Assembly (NCBI RefSeq): GCF_042697365.1
Contig: NZ_CP137605.1
DNA: 64,000 nucleotides
Direction: 5' to 3' (one strand)
From: Brucella pseudintermedia
Lineage (GTDB): Bacteria; Pseudomonadota; Alphaproteobacteria; Rhizobiales; Rhizobiaceae
Position 1 is the stretch's first letter; the number at the start of each line of letters is the position of its first letter. A program made the position numbers and the translations under genes. This document shows, in pieces, positions 56,281 through 64,000 of the stretch. The notes under the pieces were generated by a model that was not told the DNA's origin, did no database searches, and was given only the letters and a program-made list of their open reading frames with translations.

Positions 56281-58043
56281 CACTTTCCGGTATCATTGCG
56301 TCTGTGGTGGGCGCTGGAGCGCTTGGCGCTGCCTTGCAGACAGGTCTTGCCCTCATCACGCTTGCCGCCGGTACGACGCTTGGCAGTCTGGCGATAGGTC
56401 TGGGAATTTCTTACCTCGCATCGTCGCTGTTTCGTCCAAAGCAACCGAAGCCGGAAGATGTGCAGCAGCAGGTTCGCCAGCCCACGCCACCGCGCATCCG
56501 TCACTATGGCCGCGTGAAAACTTCCGGCGCTTGGATATTCGCTGAGACCCAGAGTGGCGGCTTCTTCAAGGTGCTTGCGTTAGGGCAAGGGCCATTCGAC
56601 GCCATTGAGGAATACTGGCTTGATGACCAGCTGGTACCGCTTCAGCCGGACGGTACGCCGACGCCTCCGAGTAAATGGCGAGAGGGAACAACTGGCAAAT
56701 CTCTATTGAGGATGGAAGCGAGGCTCGGCGCTCCTACCGAGACCGCATACAGCGAATTGACATCGAAGTTTCCACAGTGGACGGCAGCGCACCGTGGCGA
56801 CGGAATAGCGTCGTTGCTCGCCTGCCAATATGCAGTCGGTGACGAGTATTATCTAAGCCTCTTCCCGAACGGCGTTAACACGAACTATCGCGTCGTGGCT
56901 CGCACGTCACTCGTCAAAAACCCGGTCACGGGTGCGGTCGCTTGGAACGACAACGCCGCCGCAGTGATCCGGGATTACATGACGCACAAGGACGGTATGC
57001 GCTTGCCTGAAAGCCTTGTTTCGACGCCTTTGGCGCAAGCTGGATGGGTCGCCTCCTATAACCGGGCGGCAGAAGCAATCCCTGTGGCCGCAGGTGGCTC
57101 CGAACCGAGATATCGTCTGTGGGGTTCGTACAGCTTAGACGAACGGCCAGCTGACGTATTAGGCCGAATGCTGGGTTGTTGCGATGGCAGGCTGGTCCCG
57201 ACGCCAGACGGTGGCCTTACGCTTGATATCGGGGCATGGTCCGAGCCAACAGTCGTACTGACCGCTGACGCGATCACCGGCTTCAGCGATGTTGGCCGTG
57301 GCCGCGACGTGATGACGACGGCCAATACCATCCGGGCAACGTTCCTCGATCCGAACCAAGACTATCAGGCATCCGATGCCGATCCTTGGGCAGACGAAGA
57401 CGATGTGTCGGTACGCGGCGAAGAAGCCAGAGACGTACAGTTCAATATGGCTCCGTCACACAGCCAAGCCAGACGACTGATGAAGCTTGAATGGTTCCGA
57501 GCAAACCCGAATTGGGTAGGAACGTTCAATACGAACTTGATGGGCCTTGCCGCATTCGGTGAACGGCTTATCCGCATTCAGTACCCGCTATTCGGCATCA
57601 ACAGTGTTTTTGAAGTCCTCGATTTCAAATTCATCCTTGGTGAAGGCGGCATCCTGCAAGGTGCGACTATTCAGGTTCAATCTATGCCTCAGTCGGCATA
57701 CCAGTGGGATACGTCGCAGGAAGGGACTGCGCCGGTGTCAGATGAAACAACGTCAGACGATGACTTGCCCGTACCAGACGCTCCGGACGTGACCATTATT
57801 TCAGGCCCAGCGGCAGAGCTTAGTTTTTCGCCCACTGGCAATCCGTTGCTTAACTACATGGTCCGCTGGAAGAAAACGGCTGATACCGAATGGCGTGTGG
57901 CTGGGCCGCTCGAAAACGATGCTGAGAGTTTTGAAACACCGACACTCTCAGCACTGACGCAATACGAGTTCCAATTGGCCGTTCGAACCCAGAAGGGGCG
58001 CGTAGGCGCTTACTCGGCCAGCACGATCAAAACGACGCCCTGA
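56271..58043 (+). CDS. Tail tip attachment protein (gpJ-like)
   Basis: A 590-residue host-specificity protein. It has a hydrophobic N-terminus (about residues 5-55), then RIRHYGRVKTSGAWIFAETQ, the usual gpI/gpJ-like entry, a long central domain (DERPADVLGRMLGCCDGRLV, QARRLMKLEWFR) and a C-terminal fibronectin type III module (about 500-590). It forms the tail tip that contacts the receptor. Divergence among phages would be highest at the C-terminus. Confidence 0.85.
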   Translation: MPVALSGIIASVVGAGALGAALQTGLALITLAAGTTLGSLAIGLGISYLASSLFRPKQPKPEDVQQQVRQPTPPRIRHYGRVKTSGAWIFAETQSGGFFKVLALGQGPFDAIEEYWLDDQLVPLQPDGTPTPPSKWREGTTGKSLLRMEARLGAPTETAYSELTSKFPQWTAAHRGDGIASLLACQYAVGDEYYLSLFPNGVNTNYRVVARTSLVKNPVTGAVAWNDNAAAVIRDYMTHKDGMRLPESLVSTPLAQAGWVASYNRAAEAIPVAAGGSEPRYRLWGSYSLDERPADVLGRMLGCCDGRLVPTPDGGLTLDIGAWSEPTVVLTADAITGFSDVGRGRDVMTTANTIRATFLDPNQDYQASDADPWADEDDVSVRGEEARDVQFNMAPSHSQARRLMKLEWFRANPNWVGTFNTNLMGLAAFGERLIRIQYPLFGINSVFEVLDFKFILGEGGILQGATIQVQSMPQSAYQWDTSQEGTAPVSDETTSDDDLPVPDAPDVTIISGPAAELSFSPTGNPLLNYMVRWKKTADTEWRVAGPLENDAESFETPTLSALTQYEFQLAVRTQKGRVGAYSASTIKTTP

Positions 58044-58069
58044 CCAACCCGACAAACTGAGAAATTCAC

Positions 58070-58092
58070 ACCCTGCCTTAGCGGGGCGTTTT
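58070..58092 (+). terminator. Terminator after the tail tip gene
   Basis: A 6-bp stem, CCCTGC with GCGGGG (one T-G pair) and loop CTTA, is followed by CGTTTT. It separates the tip gene from the spike gene. Confidence 0.55.
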
Positions 58093-58108
58093 GCCATGGA
58101 GCATTCGC

Positions 58109-60085
58109 ATGACCGTTCGCACGATTGACGAGATTTTCCGTGATTTCGTTACCGATGGCGTTCCCGCGTCCGGCCCGTTCAATCCGCACAAACCGGATAT
58201 CCGCGACACGTTGAAGGCGTTGACCGAGGGGAGCGAAAACTTCCCGGATAACCGCGTCATTCGCCTCAACAACGCGAATGAAGGCACGGCCAATAACATC
58301 GTCGTGACGGCATCAGTGGCCATTCCAGCGGCAGCGTATCAGGTGCTCTATATCCTGAATGTCACTCAGGAGAACACCGGGCCGGTAAAGGTATCGGGCG
58401 CTATCAACCGTGATCTGGTGACAAACATCAATCAGCCGGTACCTGCTGGATATCTCATGCCAGGAATGGCTCTGCTCTGCATCGATACCGGCACAGAGTT
58501 GCGCTTGCTTTCGTACGGCGATGCCGAGGCAATTGTTGATGAAGCGGAAAGAGTACTTAACGATCTGATCGTACGATCTGTTGGCGCATTTGCTTCTGAC
58601 GCTGATGCAGAACAGTATCTAGCTGACCGTTCCCTTTCCGCTGGCGTTGGTACCATATATTTCAATACCACCGACAACACATGGAAGTATTGGGATGGAA
58701 CGGGCTGGCAGGCTTTCCCTTATGCGACGGTGGCTGATGGAGCGGTAACCGATGCTAAGCTACCTGCGTTCAATCCATCCACATCGCCATCGGCTTCGAA
58801 GCTCCGTTATCAAGCTTCAACTTCTGCTGGATCAATAGCCGGGTCTGTTGTTCGCCCCGTTCAATTGAAGCTATCAGATATCCTCCACGCGTCTGACTTT
58901 GGCGTCAAAGCTGACGGCGTGACTAATGACACCGCCGCTATTGTTTCGGCTTTCGCTGCGATGGAACAAACAGGGCGACCATTATTTCTTCCAGATGGAA
59001 CGATTTTGGTGGACGCCGACGCATTATTTATCGGGAATGGTTCAAACACCACAAACTCTACTCGAAGCAACCAAGCTATTTTCGGGTCTGGGGCTTCGCC
59101 TGCATTTGCTAGTGGAACGATCATCAAGGCTCGCACTAGCGGGACATGTCTGTTCGACATTCGTGGACTTCTCACGAGCGCATCTTTGTCGGGGGTAATA
59201 TTTGATTGTGATAACAAGGTCCAAGTCGGAATGCGTGTCCGCTCGATATCGGAGAGCACTCTAGAAAGATTTGCGGTTCGCAATTTTACTTCGATAGGTA
59301 TTGATTGGAACTGCCGATCTGGACCAGCTGGGTCCCCCACTTGGTCATCTGGCAACGTAATTCGACAATTTTACATTACATCATCTTCCGTGGTCGATTA
59401 CGGTGTAGGTCTCCTGCTGGATGGGCAGATTTCCACCAATAGAGACCCACATCGAAATACGTTTCACACTGGAATTATTCAAATCAATAAAGGGACTGCA
59501 AACCCAACATTTGCCATGTTGCTTGCTATGACCGATAGTAATACGTTCATAGAGGTTGACGCAGACACAATCGGGACCGGCTTAGGCTATGGCGTTCGGT
59601 TTAGTGCGCTGACTAGCAACGGCTTTCCGTTCCCTCAGAACAATTTCTTTTATGGCTGCTCCATAAAAGGGATTGATGTGGCCGAAGATGCAGGAACTGG
59701 CAAACTGATCGGCCAGAACATGCTCGTAAATATGACAACGATGGATGGCGAAACCCTGCCGACCCACCCAAAAATCCTTGGCTTCACTGATACCGGAAAA
59801 TTTTTTAACGATATCACCATCGATAAGAACGTTCCGGCTTTGGAGCTTCGGAGTCGGGACGGCTTGAAGCGTTATCGCCTGATCAACAATTCCAACGACA
59901 GTACTGACGGCGGAGTTCTACTGCAGAAATGGAGCACGTCAACAAGCGCGTGGGTCACGTACTTTGCTGTCGATAGTGCGGGAACGCCTTCGATAACCCT
60001 TCCAGGGATGGGATTGAAGCAAGTTCAGGCGGGTGCCGTCGATACGGGTGGAACAGGGTTTAGACGCCTCGTCGTGGCAAATTGA
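58109..60085 (+). CDS. Tail spike/fibre with pectate-lyase-like beta-helix
   Basis: A 658-residue receptor-binding protein from ATG 58109 (GGAG 8 nt upstream; a TTG at 58091 is less likely). The N-terminal about 200 residues attach to the tail (MTVRTIDEIFRDFVTDGVPA). Then ILHASDFGVKADGVTNDTAA, the pectate-lyase superfamily entry, begins a right-handed beta-helix to about residue 560. The C-terminal part (GMGLKQVQAGAVDTGGTGFR) may trimerise. Such spikes bind or cleave surface polysaccharide. Confidence 0.85.
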   Translation: MTVRTIDEIFRDFVTDGVPASGPFNPHKPDIRDTLKALTEGSENFPDNRVIRLNNANEGTANNIVVTASVAIPAAAYQVLYILNVTQENTGPVKVSGAINRDLVTNINQPVPAGYLMPGMALLCIDTGTELRLLSYGDAEAIVDEAERVLNDLIVRSVGAFASDADAEQYLADRSLSAGVGTIYFNTTDNTWKYWDGTGWQAFPYATVADGAVTDAKLPAFNPSTSPSASKLRYQASTSAGSIAGSVVRPVQLKLSDILHASDFGVKADGVTNDTAAIVSAFAAMEQTGRPLFLPDGTILVDADALFIGNGSNTTNSTRSNQAIFGSGASPAFASGTIIKARTSGTCLFDIRGLLTSASLSGVIFDCDNKVQVGMRVRSISESTLERFAVRNFTSIGIDWNCRSGPAGSPTWSSGNVIRQFYITSSSVVDYGVGLLLDGQISTNRDPHRNTFHTGIIQINKGTANPTFAMLLAMTDSNTFIEVDADTIGTGLGYGVRFSALTSNGFPFPQNNFFYGCSIKGIDVAEDAGTGKLIGQNMLVNMTTMDGETLPTHPKILGFTDTGKFFNDITIDKNVPALELRSRDGLKRYRLINNSNDSTDGGVLLQKWSTSTSAWVTYFAVDSAGTPSITLPGMGLKQVQAGAVDTGGTGFRRLVVAN

Positions 60086-60307
60086 TACCAAATCAGCGAG
60101 TAATTCGAATGGCAAATATTTCGGAATAAGTTGTCAATTATCAGGCGATAATCTACATCTAAAATTCGGAAGCGCGAATGTTCGTAGATAACCAGATCGT
60201 TCCTCAGTAAGGATTGGCCCCTTTCCCGTGGAGGGGGACAAGCTTGCGGGAAGCGTTATGAAACTTGCGCCAATTTGGTATATTTGGGGAATTGTGAGAG
60301 ATAAGTT
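60086..60307. other. AT-rich intergenic stretch after the tail spike
   Basis: No gene is seen. Base composition changes here from GC-rich phage structural genes to AT-richer sequence, which continues into the glycosyltransferase genes. It may mark the edge of a cargo module. Confidence 0.5.
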
Positions 60308-61510
60308 GTGCTAGAAAAACTCGTACAAGTTCTTGTGTTTTTTCGAAAATTTTGTTTGCACATCAAGAACCACGGTGTGAGAAAAACGGGACAGGAGGCG
60401 CTACTGCGGTTGCAAAGAAAGTCCATCGCCCCCAATACACAGAAGTCAACCGATGAGGAGTTGAGGGAGTTCTTTCGCGCTGCTGAACGGTTGCTCGTTA
60501 TCAATGCAGGTTTCAAGTTTGATGATAAAATCAACCAACGGTCGATAGCCTTAGCGAAAGAGGCGGCCAAAAGTGGTATTTCTGTTCTTTTTATAGCATG
60601 GGAATGGTGGCCTGGAGAGTTGATGGATGAAGAAACGCGCCTTCTCAAGGGTAACATTTTCCAAATAGCGCCTAGGCATTTTTCGGCGGCTCTGTCCGCT
60701 GCGTCCGACATCGGAATGTCGGACAAGGTCTTTATTCTCACTGTTCCAACAAGAGAAATGGCGCTTAAGATCACCGAGGCGCAGGCTCGCGGATTTCGTG
60801 TAATTTATGACATATTTGATGATTGGGAGAGCTTCAACCGTGTTGGCCAAGCTCCGTGGTATGAGAAAGAAATAGAACACCATGCGATCCTGAATGCCAA
60901 CAAGGTCACAGTCGTATCTCCCGGTTTAAAGAAATTATTCGAGCCGTTGCGCAGCAATATTGCCATAGTACCAAACGGCTATTCTCCTCGAAACTCGGTC
61001 GAAGATCATGAGCGGGTGCCCACGACCATTGGATATTTCGGACACTTGGCGGATGGATGGTTTGACTGGGACCTTGTTTTTGGGCTCGCTCGTCAGATGC
61101 CGCAACTCAACATCGAAATCATTGGAGGAGGCCATTCGCAAGAATGGGAGGTCGAGGCTCAAAAGTACCCTAACGTTAAGCTGTTGGGTATAAAACCCTA
61201 TGAAGACCTGCCGTTGTTGACTCGTTCTTGGTCTGTAGGTTTAATTCCGTTCAGGAAGTCTAGGTTATCCGAATGCGTTGACCCGTTGAAAGTGTACGAG
61301 TACCTTGAGCTTGGATTGCTCTCCATTTCCACAGGAATGCCCCACCTTGGGCAGTATCCAAACTGTTTCCACGTTGAAAGCCTAGATCAACTGACGGCAC
61401 TGATTGAACGCCATGTGCAGGGCTCTCTAAGTGCTTCAACGCCGCATGAACTGTCTGCTTTCCTCGCGCAGGCGCAATGGTCTCAGCGATTAAAGGCGGT
61501 ATTAGCATGA
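60308..61510 (+). CDS. Glycosyltransferase, GT-B fold (GT1/GT4-like)
   Basis: A 400-residue cytoplasmic enzyme. VIYDIFDDWESF, NANKVTVVSPGLKKLFEPL and IAIVPNGYSPR are the acceptor/donor-side segments of GT-B transferases; TTIGYFGHLADGWFDWDLVF starts the second Rossmann domain, and a CVDPLKVYEYLELGLLSIST segment holds the donor-binding Glu. The N-terminal 60 residues are basic. GTG 60308 is the likely start. It overlaps the next transferase by 4 nt. It is probably involved in modifying a surface glycan. Confidence 0.8.
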   Translation: MLEKLVQVLVFFRKFCLHIKNHGVRKTGQEALLRLQRKSIAPNTQKSTDEELREFFRAAERLLVINAGFKFDDKINQRSIALAKEAAKSGISVLFIAWEWWPGELMDEETRLLKGNIFQIAPRHFSAALSAASDIGMSDKVFILTVPTREMALKITEAQARGFRVIYDIFDDWESFNRVGQAPWYEKEIEHHAILNANKVTVVSPGLKKLFEPLRSNIAIVPNGYSPRNSVEDHERVPTTIGYFGHLADGWFDWDLVFGLARQMPQLNIEIIGGGHSQEWEVEAQKYPNVKLLGIKPYEDLPLLTRSWSVGLIPFRKSRLSECVDPLKVYEYLELGLLSISTGMPHLGQYPNCFHVESLDQLTALIERHVQGSLSASTPHELSAFLAQAQWSQRLKAVLA

Positions 61511-62601
61511 TCACAACTTCGCACCTTATTTATCAATGGTGCACTCTCGGTGGGGTGGAGCGCTGTATCATTAACAGAGCTTTGGCGCTGAAGGCGGTCG
61601 GTTCACTGCATAGATTGTCGATCTCATTTCTCCATTACAATGCTCTTCGCCCTTTCCAAGAAGCGGTTCGAAAATATGACGTAGAAGACTACCTAACCGT
61701 CATGACGAACATTCCTCCAGCTGATCGCTATGTTCTTTTGGATACGCCTTGCTGGGAACTAATTCCGGATGGGAAGCCCGTTATCGTGGAATGTCACACA
61801 ACATATCCTGAAAACCAGGTCTACCTGAAGAATCTGCCAAGGTTTGTTAGTGGGGTCATTTGTCCATCAGATCATCTCCGCGAAACTATAGCACCACTGG
61901 TAGGTCCTGAGACGCGAATTATGACGGTCGAAAACTATGTTCACACTACTCCAAACCGTGGTTCTTTGACCGCTGCTCGTGATAGACCCAGAACGTTCTT
62001 TACATTCGGTCGAATGGACCATTGGAAAAATCATACTGAAGCATTGGCGATATTTGGCGAAGTCGCTCGACGTGATCCAAGTTCCCAGTTTGTGATATCG
62101 GGCAATAGTGTTGCGGACGCAGAAACCCTCGATTATCTCGAGGAACTGAAACTGCTTGGCAGAATAACTCTTATCCCACCAATGCCCTTTGAAGCAGTAA
62201 GCGAGTTCCTAAGGCAGCGACATTCTGAGCGCGCTGTATTCCTTTCTTCGTCACGAGGGGAAAGCTTCGGACTTGCAGCGATTGAAGTGATGGCTAATGG
62301 GATACCAGTAGTACTTTCAGCTGTGGAAGGTCACCAATCGATAGCGCCAGACACGAAGTCTCTTTACGAACTCGGTAACATCTCGGATGGAGCCGATAAG
62401 CTGATGTATATAAGTGACCATTGGGCCGAACAATCCGAGTCAAGTATCAGAACGTCGCGCCGCTTTCAGGACAAGAACAGCGTTGCTAAACAATGGGAAC
62501 GCGCCATTGAGCAGATGGCGCCTCGGAGAGCCACCCGCGGACTTTGGGACATGGATTATGGCGAAATGACGGCTTCACTAGAGCAGTCGCGCCACATCTA
62601 A
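61507..62601 (+). CDS. Glycosyltransferase family 4-like protein
   Basis: A 364-residue GT-B enzyme. YQWCTLGGVERCIINRA is the N-terminal Gly-rich loop; FFTFGRMDHWKNH and VFLSSSRGESFGLAAIEVMA (the E-x7-E motif) with NGIPVVLS form the donor site. ATG 61507 overlaps the preceding stop. With its neighbour it forms a two-gene transferase unit, probably acting on lipopolysaccharide or another surface polymer. Confidence 0.85.
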   Translation: MITTSHLIYQWCTLGGVERCIINRALALKAVGSLHRLSISFLHYNALRPFQEAVRKYDVEDYLTVMTNIPPADRYVLLDTPCWELIPDGKPVIVECHTTYPENQVYLKNLPRFVSGVICPSDHLRETIAPLVGPETRIMTVENYVHTTPNRGSLTAARDRPRTFFTFGRMDHWKNHTEALAIFGEVARRDPSSQFVISGNSVADAETLDYLEELKLLGRITLIPPMPFEAVSEFLRQRHSERAVFLSSSRGESFGLAAIEVMANGIPVVLSAVEGHQSIAPDTKSLYELGNISDGADKLMYISDHWAEQSESSIRTSRRFQDKNSVAKQWERAIEQMAPRRATRGLWDMDYGEMTASLEQSRHI

Positions 62602-62665
62602 AGCCAGCGGAATCTCACCTTGATGATGGGCGTTCCGTTCATCAAGGTAAGCCGTCGCCGTTACG

Positions 62666-63775
62666 CTAGTCTGCTTTCCGAATTGTGAACCGGACAACAG
62701 GATCTACCCAAGTTTGTATGAAGTTACTCAGATTTCCGGTCTCATGCGCAATTTGTCGGGCTGAAAAGAAGTCCGCGCAGTAGGAAAACAGCCGATGTTC
62801 TATCTCATACTGGAGAAATGGGTCTAACTTGATAAAAGCGGTTGCTTTCCATTCAGCATGACTTTCGAAAAGAAGTCGGGTTGCCTGTTCTGCATTATAA
62901 TCGCTGCTGTTACCGCCGACGACATCTACATCACCTCCCAGTTGCTTTGCTTTCGAAAGGTACCATTCTAAAACGAAAAAATCGGACACTTGATATTCGT
63001 GCCAGCCCGAAACCTGTTTGTATGCCGCGGAAGCGGAGTGATGATCTAAAAGCGTTATCCCAAAATGCCCAAAGTGGATATCCTTAGCTACGTTGATCGC
63101 GCTTCGCTTGTTCACTGTTTCAACGTAGGCAACCCCTCCAGGCTTCAGATATTCATAGATTTTTTGAAGGCAATGGAATGGATCGGCAACGTGCTCGATA
63201 ACATCGTTACATGTAATGAGGTCAAAGCGTGTTCCGTTGATGAGATTAGTGTCATCTGTCAATATATCTCCGACCTTGATTGATAGCTTGCTCCCGGTGC
63301 TAGAAAGATTTAAATCTGCCAACTTGGCAACAGTCGGATCAATTTCGACGCCTAGCACATTGAGGCCCAACGCCTTAAATGCGTGCAGAAACCCACCATA
63401 TGCGCAGCCGATATCGAGATAATTGCTCCCCGGGGTCACACCAATGCCAGCTATCGCAAGTCTTGTAGCAAGTTCGCGCCCCCGCACGTTGGTCGACAGA
63501 GCGTATTCAATATGAGCTTTTTCCTTCGGGTAAGCTTCATAGACCGCCTGAACAGTATCCAGATCACGGTTGTATTCTGGTCCAACGAAATGCTGCATAA
63601 CACCGTCAGCGAATGAGGTGGAAATGTCGTACCAAGCAGCCAAAGCAGATGTTGTATTATAGGAGGTTTGGTTGAGCAATTTTTGACCTTCAAATGGGAA
63701 AAAGGTTCTGATGCCAAGGATGGATCGCAGACGATCATTAATGGTTATGCGCAATGAACATGCTTTCGACGACAT
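62666..63775 (-). CDS. Class I SAM-dependent methyltransferase
   Basis: A 369-residue protein. The SAM-binding core is visible: YLDIGCAYGGFLHAFKALG (motif I), VLGVEIDP, FDLITCNDVIEHVADPFHCL and LKPGGVAYVETVN. The N-terminal 100 residues and the C-terminal third (WHEYQVSDFFVLEWYLSKAK) are extra domains, as in sugar or glycan methyltransferases. It converges on the glycosyltransferases, which supports a glycan role. The first residues overlap a short frame in another frame, so the start is uncertain. Confidence 0.8.
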   Translation of the reverse strand: MSSKACSLRITINDRLRSILGIRTFFPFEGQKLLNQTSYNTTSALAAWYDISTSFADGVMQHFVGPEYNRDLDTVQAVYEAYPKEKAHIEYALSTNVRGRELATRLAIAGIGVTPGSNYLDIGCAYGGFLHAFKALGLNVLGVEIDPTVAKLADLNLSSTGSKLSIKVGDILTDDTNLINGTRFDLITCNDVIEHVADPFHCLQKIYEYLKPGGVAYVETVNKRSAINVAKDIHFGHFGITLLDHHSASAAYKQVSGWHEYQVSDFFVLEWYLSKAKQLGGDVDVVGGNSSDYNAEQATRLLFESHAEWKATAFIKLDPFLQYEIEHRLFSYCADFFSARQIAHETGNLSNFIQTWVDPVVRFTIRKAD

Positions 63776-63860
63776 GGGCTGGTTCAGCGGGGGTCGTTTG
63801 CGCTGCTATCTCTTTCTTTGAGTTATTGTGACGCCATTCAGAAAACTTTGTAATCTTCAT
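63738..63860 (-). CDS. Possible small protein overlapping the methyltransferase start
   Basis: ATG 63860 has GGAGGG 6 nt upstream and encodes 40 residues (MKITKFSEWRHNNSKKEIAA ... MFIAHNH). It overlaps the first 38 bases of the methyltransferase frame. Either it is a coupled leader gene, or the two frames were once one gene and a frameshift separates them. Confidence 0.4.
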   Translation of the reverse strand: MKITKFSEWRHNNSKKEIAAQTTPAEPAHVVESMFIAHNH

Positions 63861-63970
63861 TATCGCCCTCCCCAAAAAAAGTAAATCGCGGGAACTGATC
63901 TGCACTTTATACCCGCGTCGTTGCTGTTAAGCGAATCCACTAGATTTGACAAAGCTACTTATGTCAATAC

Positions 63971-63995
63971 GCCGCCCACTGAGGCGGCTTTTTCT
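63971..63995 (+). terminator. Rho-independent terminator near the right edge
   Basis: A 6-bp GC stem, GCCGCC (63971-63976) with GGCGGC (63983-63988), is followed by TTTTTC. Its gene is not identifiable within the window. Confidence 0.7.
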
Positions 63996-64000
63996 TTGCC

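Noticed and set aside
14446..64000. CRISPR arrays or restriction systems
   Set aside because: No regularly spaced direct repeats were seen by eye, and the methyltransferase has no adjacent restriction nuclease.

Overview
The window is a piece of an alphaproteobacterial chromosome, most likely Brucella/Ochrobactrum (Brucellaceae). This rests on family recognition from memory: GatA, LipB, a LOV histidine kinase, a BA14K protein and an Omp31-type porin all read as Brucellaceae versions. No search was run.

Bases 1-14445 are ordinary chromosome. They hold the end of a GNAT acetyltransferase, gatA, a second GNAT, a small FlbD-like protein, parE, a DMT-family permease, lipB, a globin-coupled diguanylate cyclase, two small secreted proteins, a blue-light LOV histidine kinase, an SPFH protein and a membrane alpha/beta hydrolase. 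A tRNA-Lys(TTT) at 14446-14521 marks the probable left edge of a prophage.

From about 14.5 kb to at least 60 kb lies a tailed (HK97-fold, siphovirus-like) prophage. A leftward early operon of 18 genes (20897 down to 14668), almost all overlapping by 4 nt, ends in an excisionase-like HTH gene. A CI-type repressor (21050-21664) sits between two divergent early promoters with five related 18-bp operators. Rightward early genes (22235-37143) form a replication/recombination module: Sak4-like ATPase, DUF669 SSB-like protein, beta clamp, Cas4-like nuclease, DEAH helicase, Gp157, an SNF2 helicase and DNA methyltransferase pair, and primase-polymerase/helicase. A middle segment (37.2-41.9 kb) carries envelope-related cargo (LprI-like, Omp31-like, DUF983, DUF883) around a VRR-NUC nuclease and a possible late regulator. 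A tRNA-like element and a lone Lys-type anticodon arm precede the packaging, head and tail genes (42074-60085). The tail chaperone has a lambda-like -1 frameshift site. After the tail spike come two glycosyltransferases and a methyltransferase, AT-richer by eye and likely for surface glycan modification.

No integrase, endolysin or holin is visible, and no second copy of the tRNA end, so the prophage probably continues past the right edge. The most unusual signals are an SSB-like DDIPF tail on the phage helicase; an (A/S/V)NDN peptide motif repeated in eight unrelated early and regulatory proteins; a CACGAGGAG leader repeated before at least nine genes on both strands; the tRNA-like/Lys-arm pair; and a dense nest of inverted repeats at 39038-39181.
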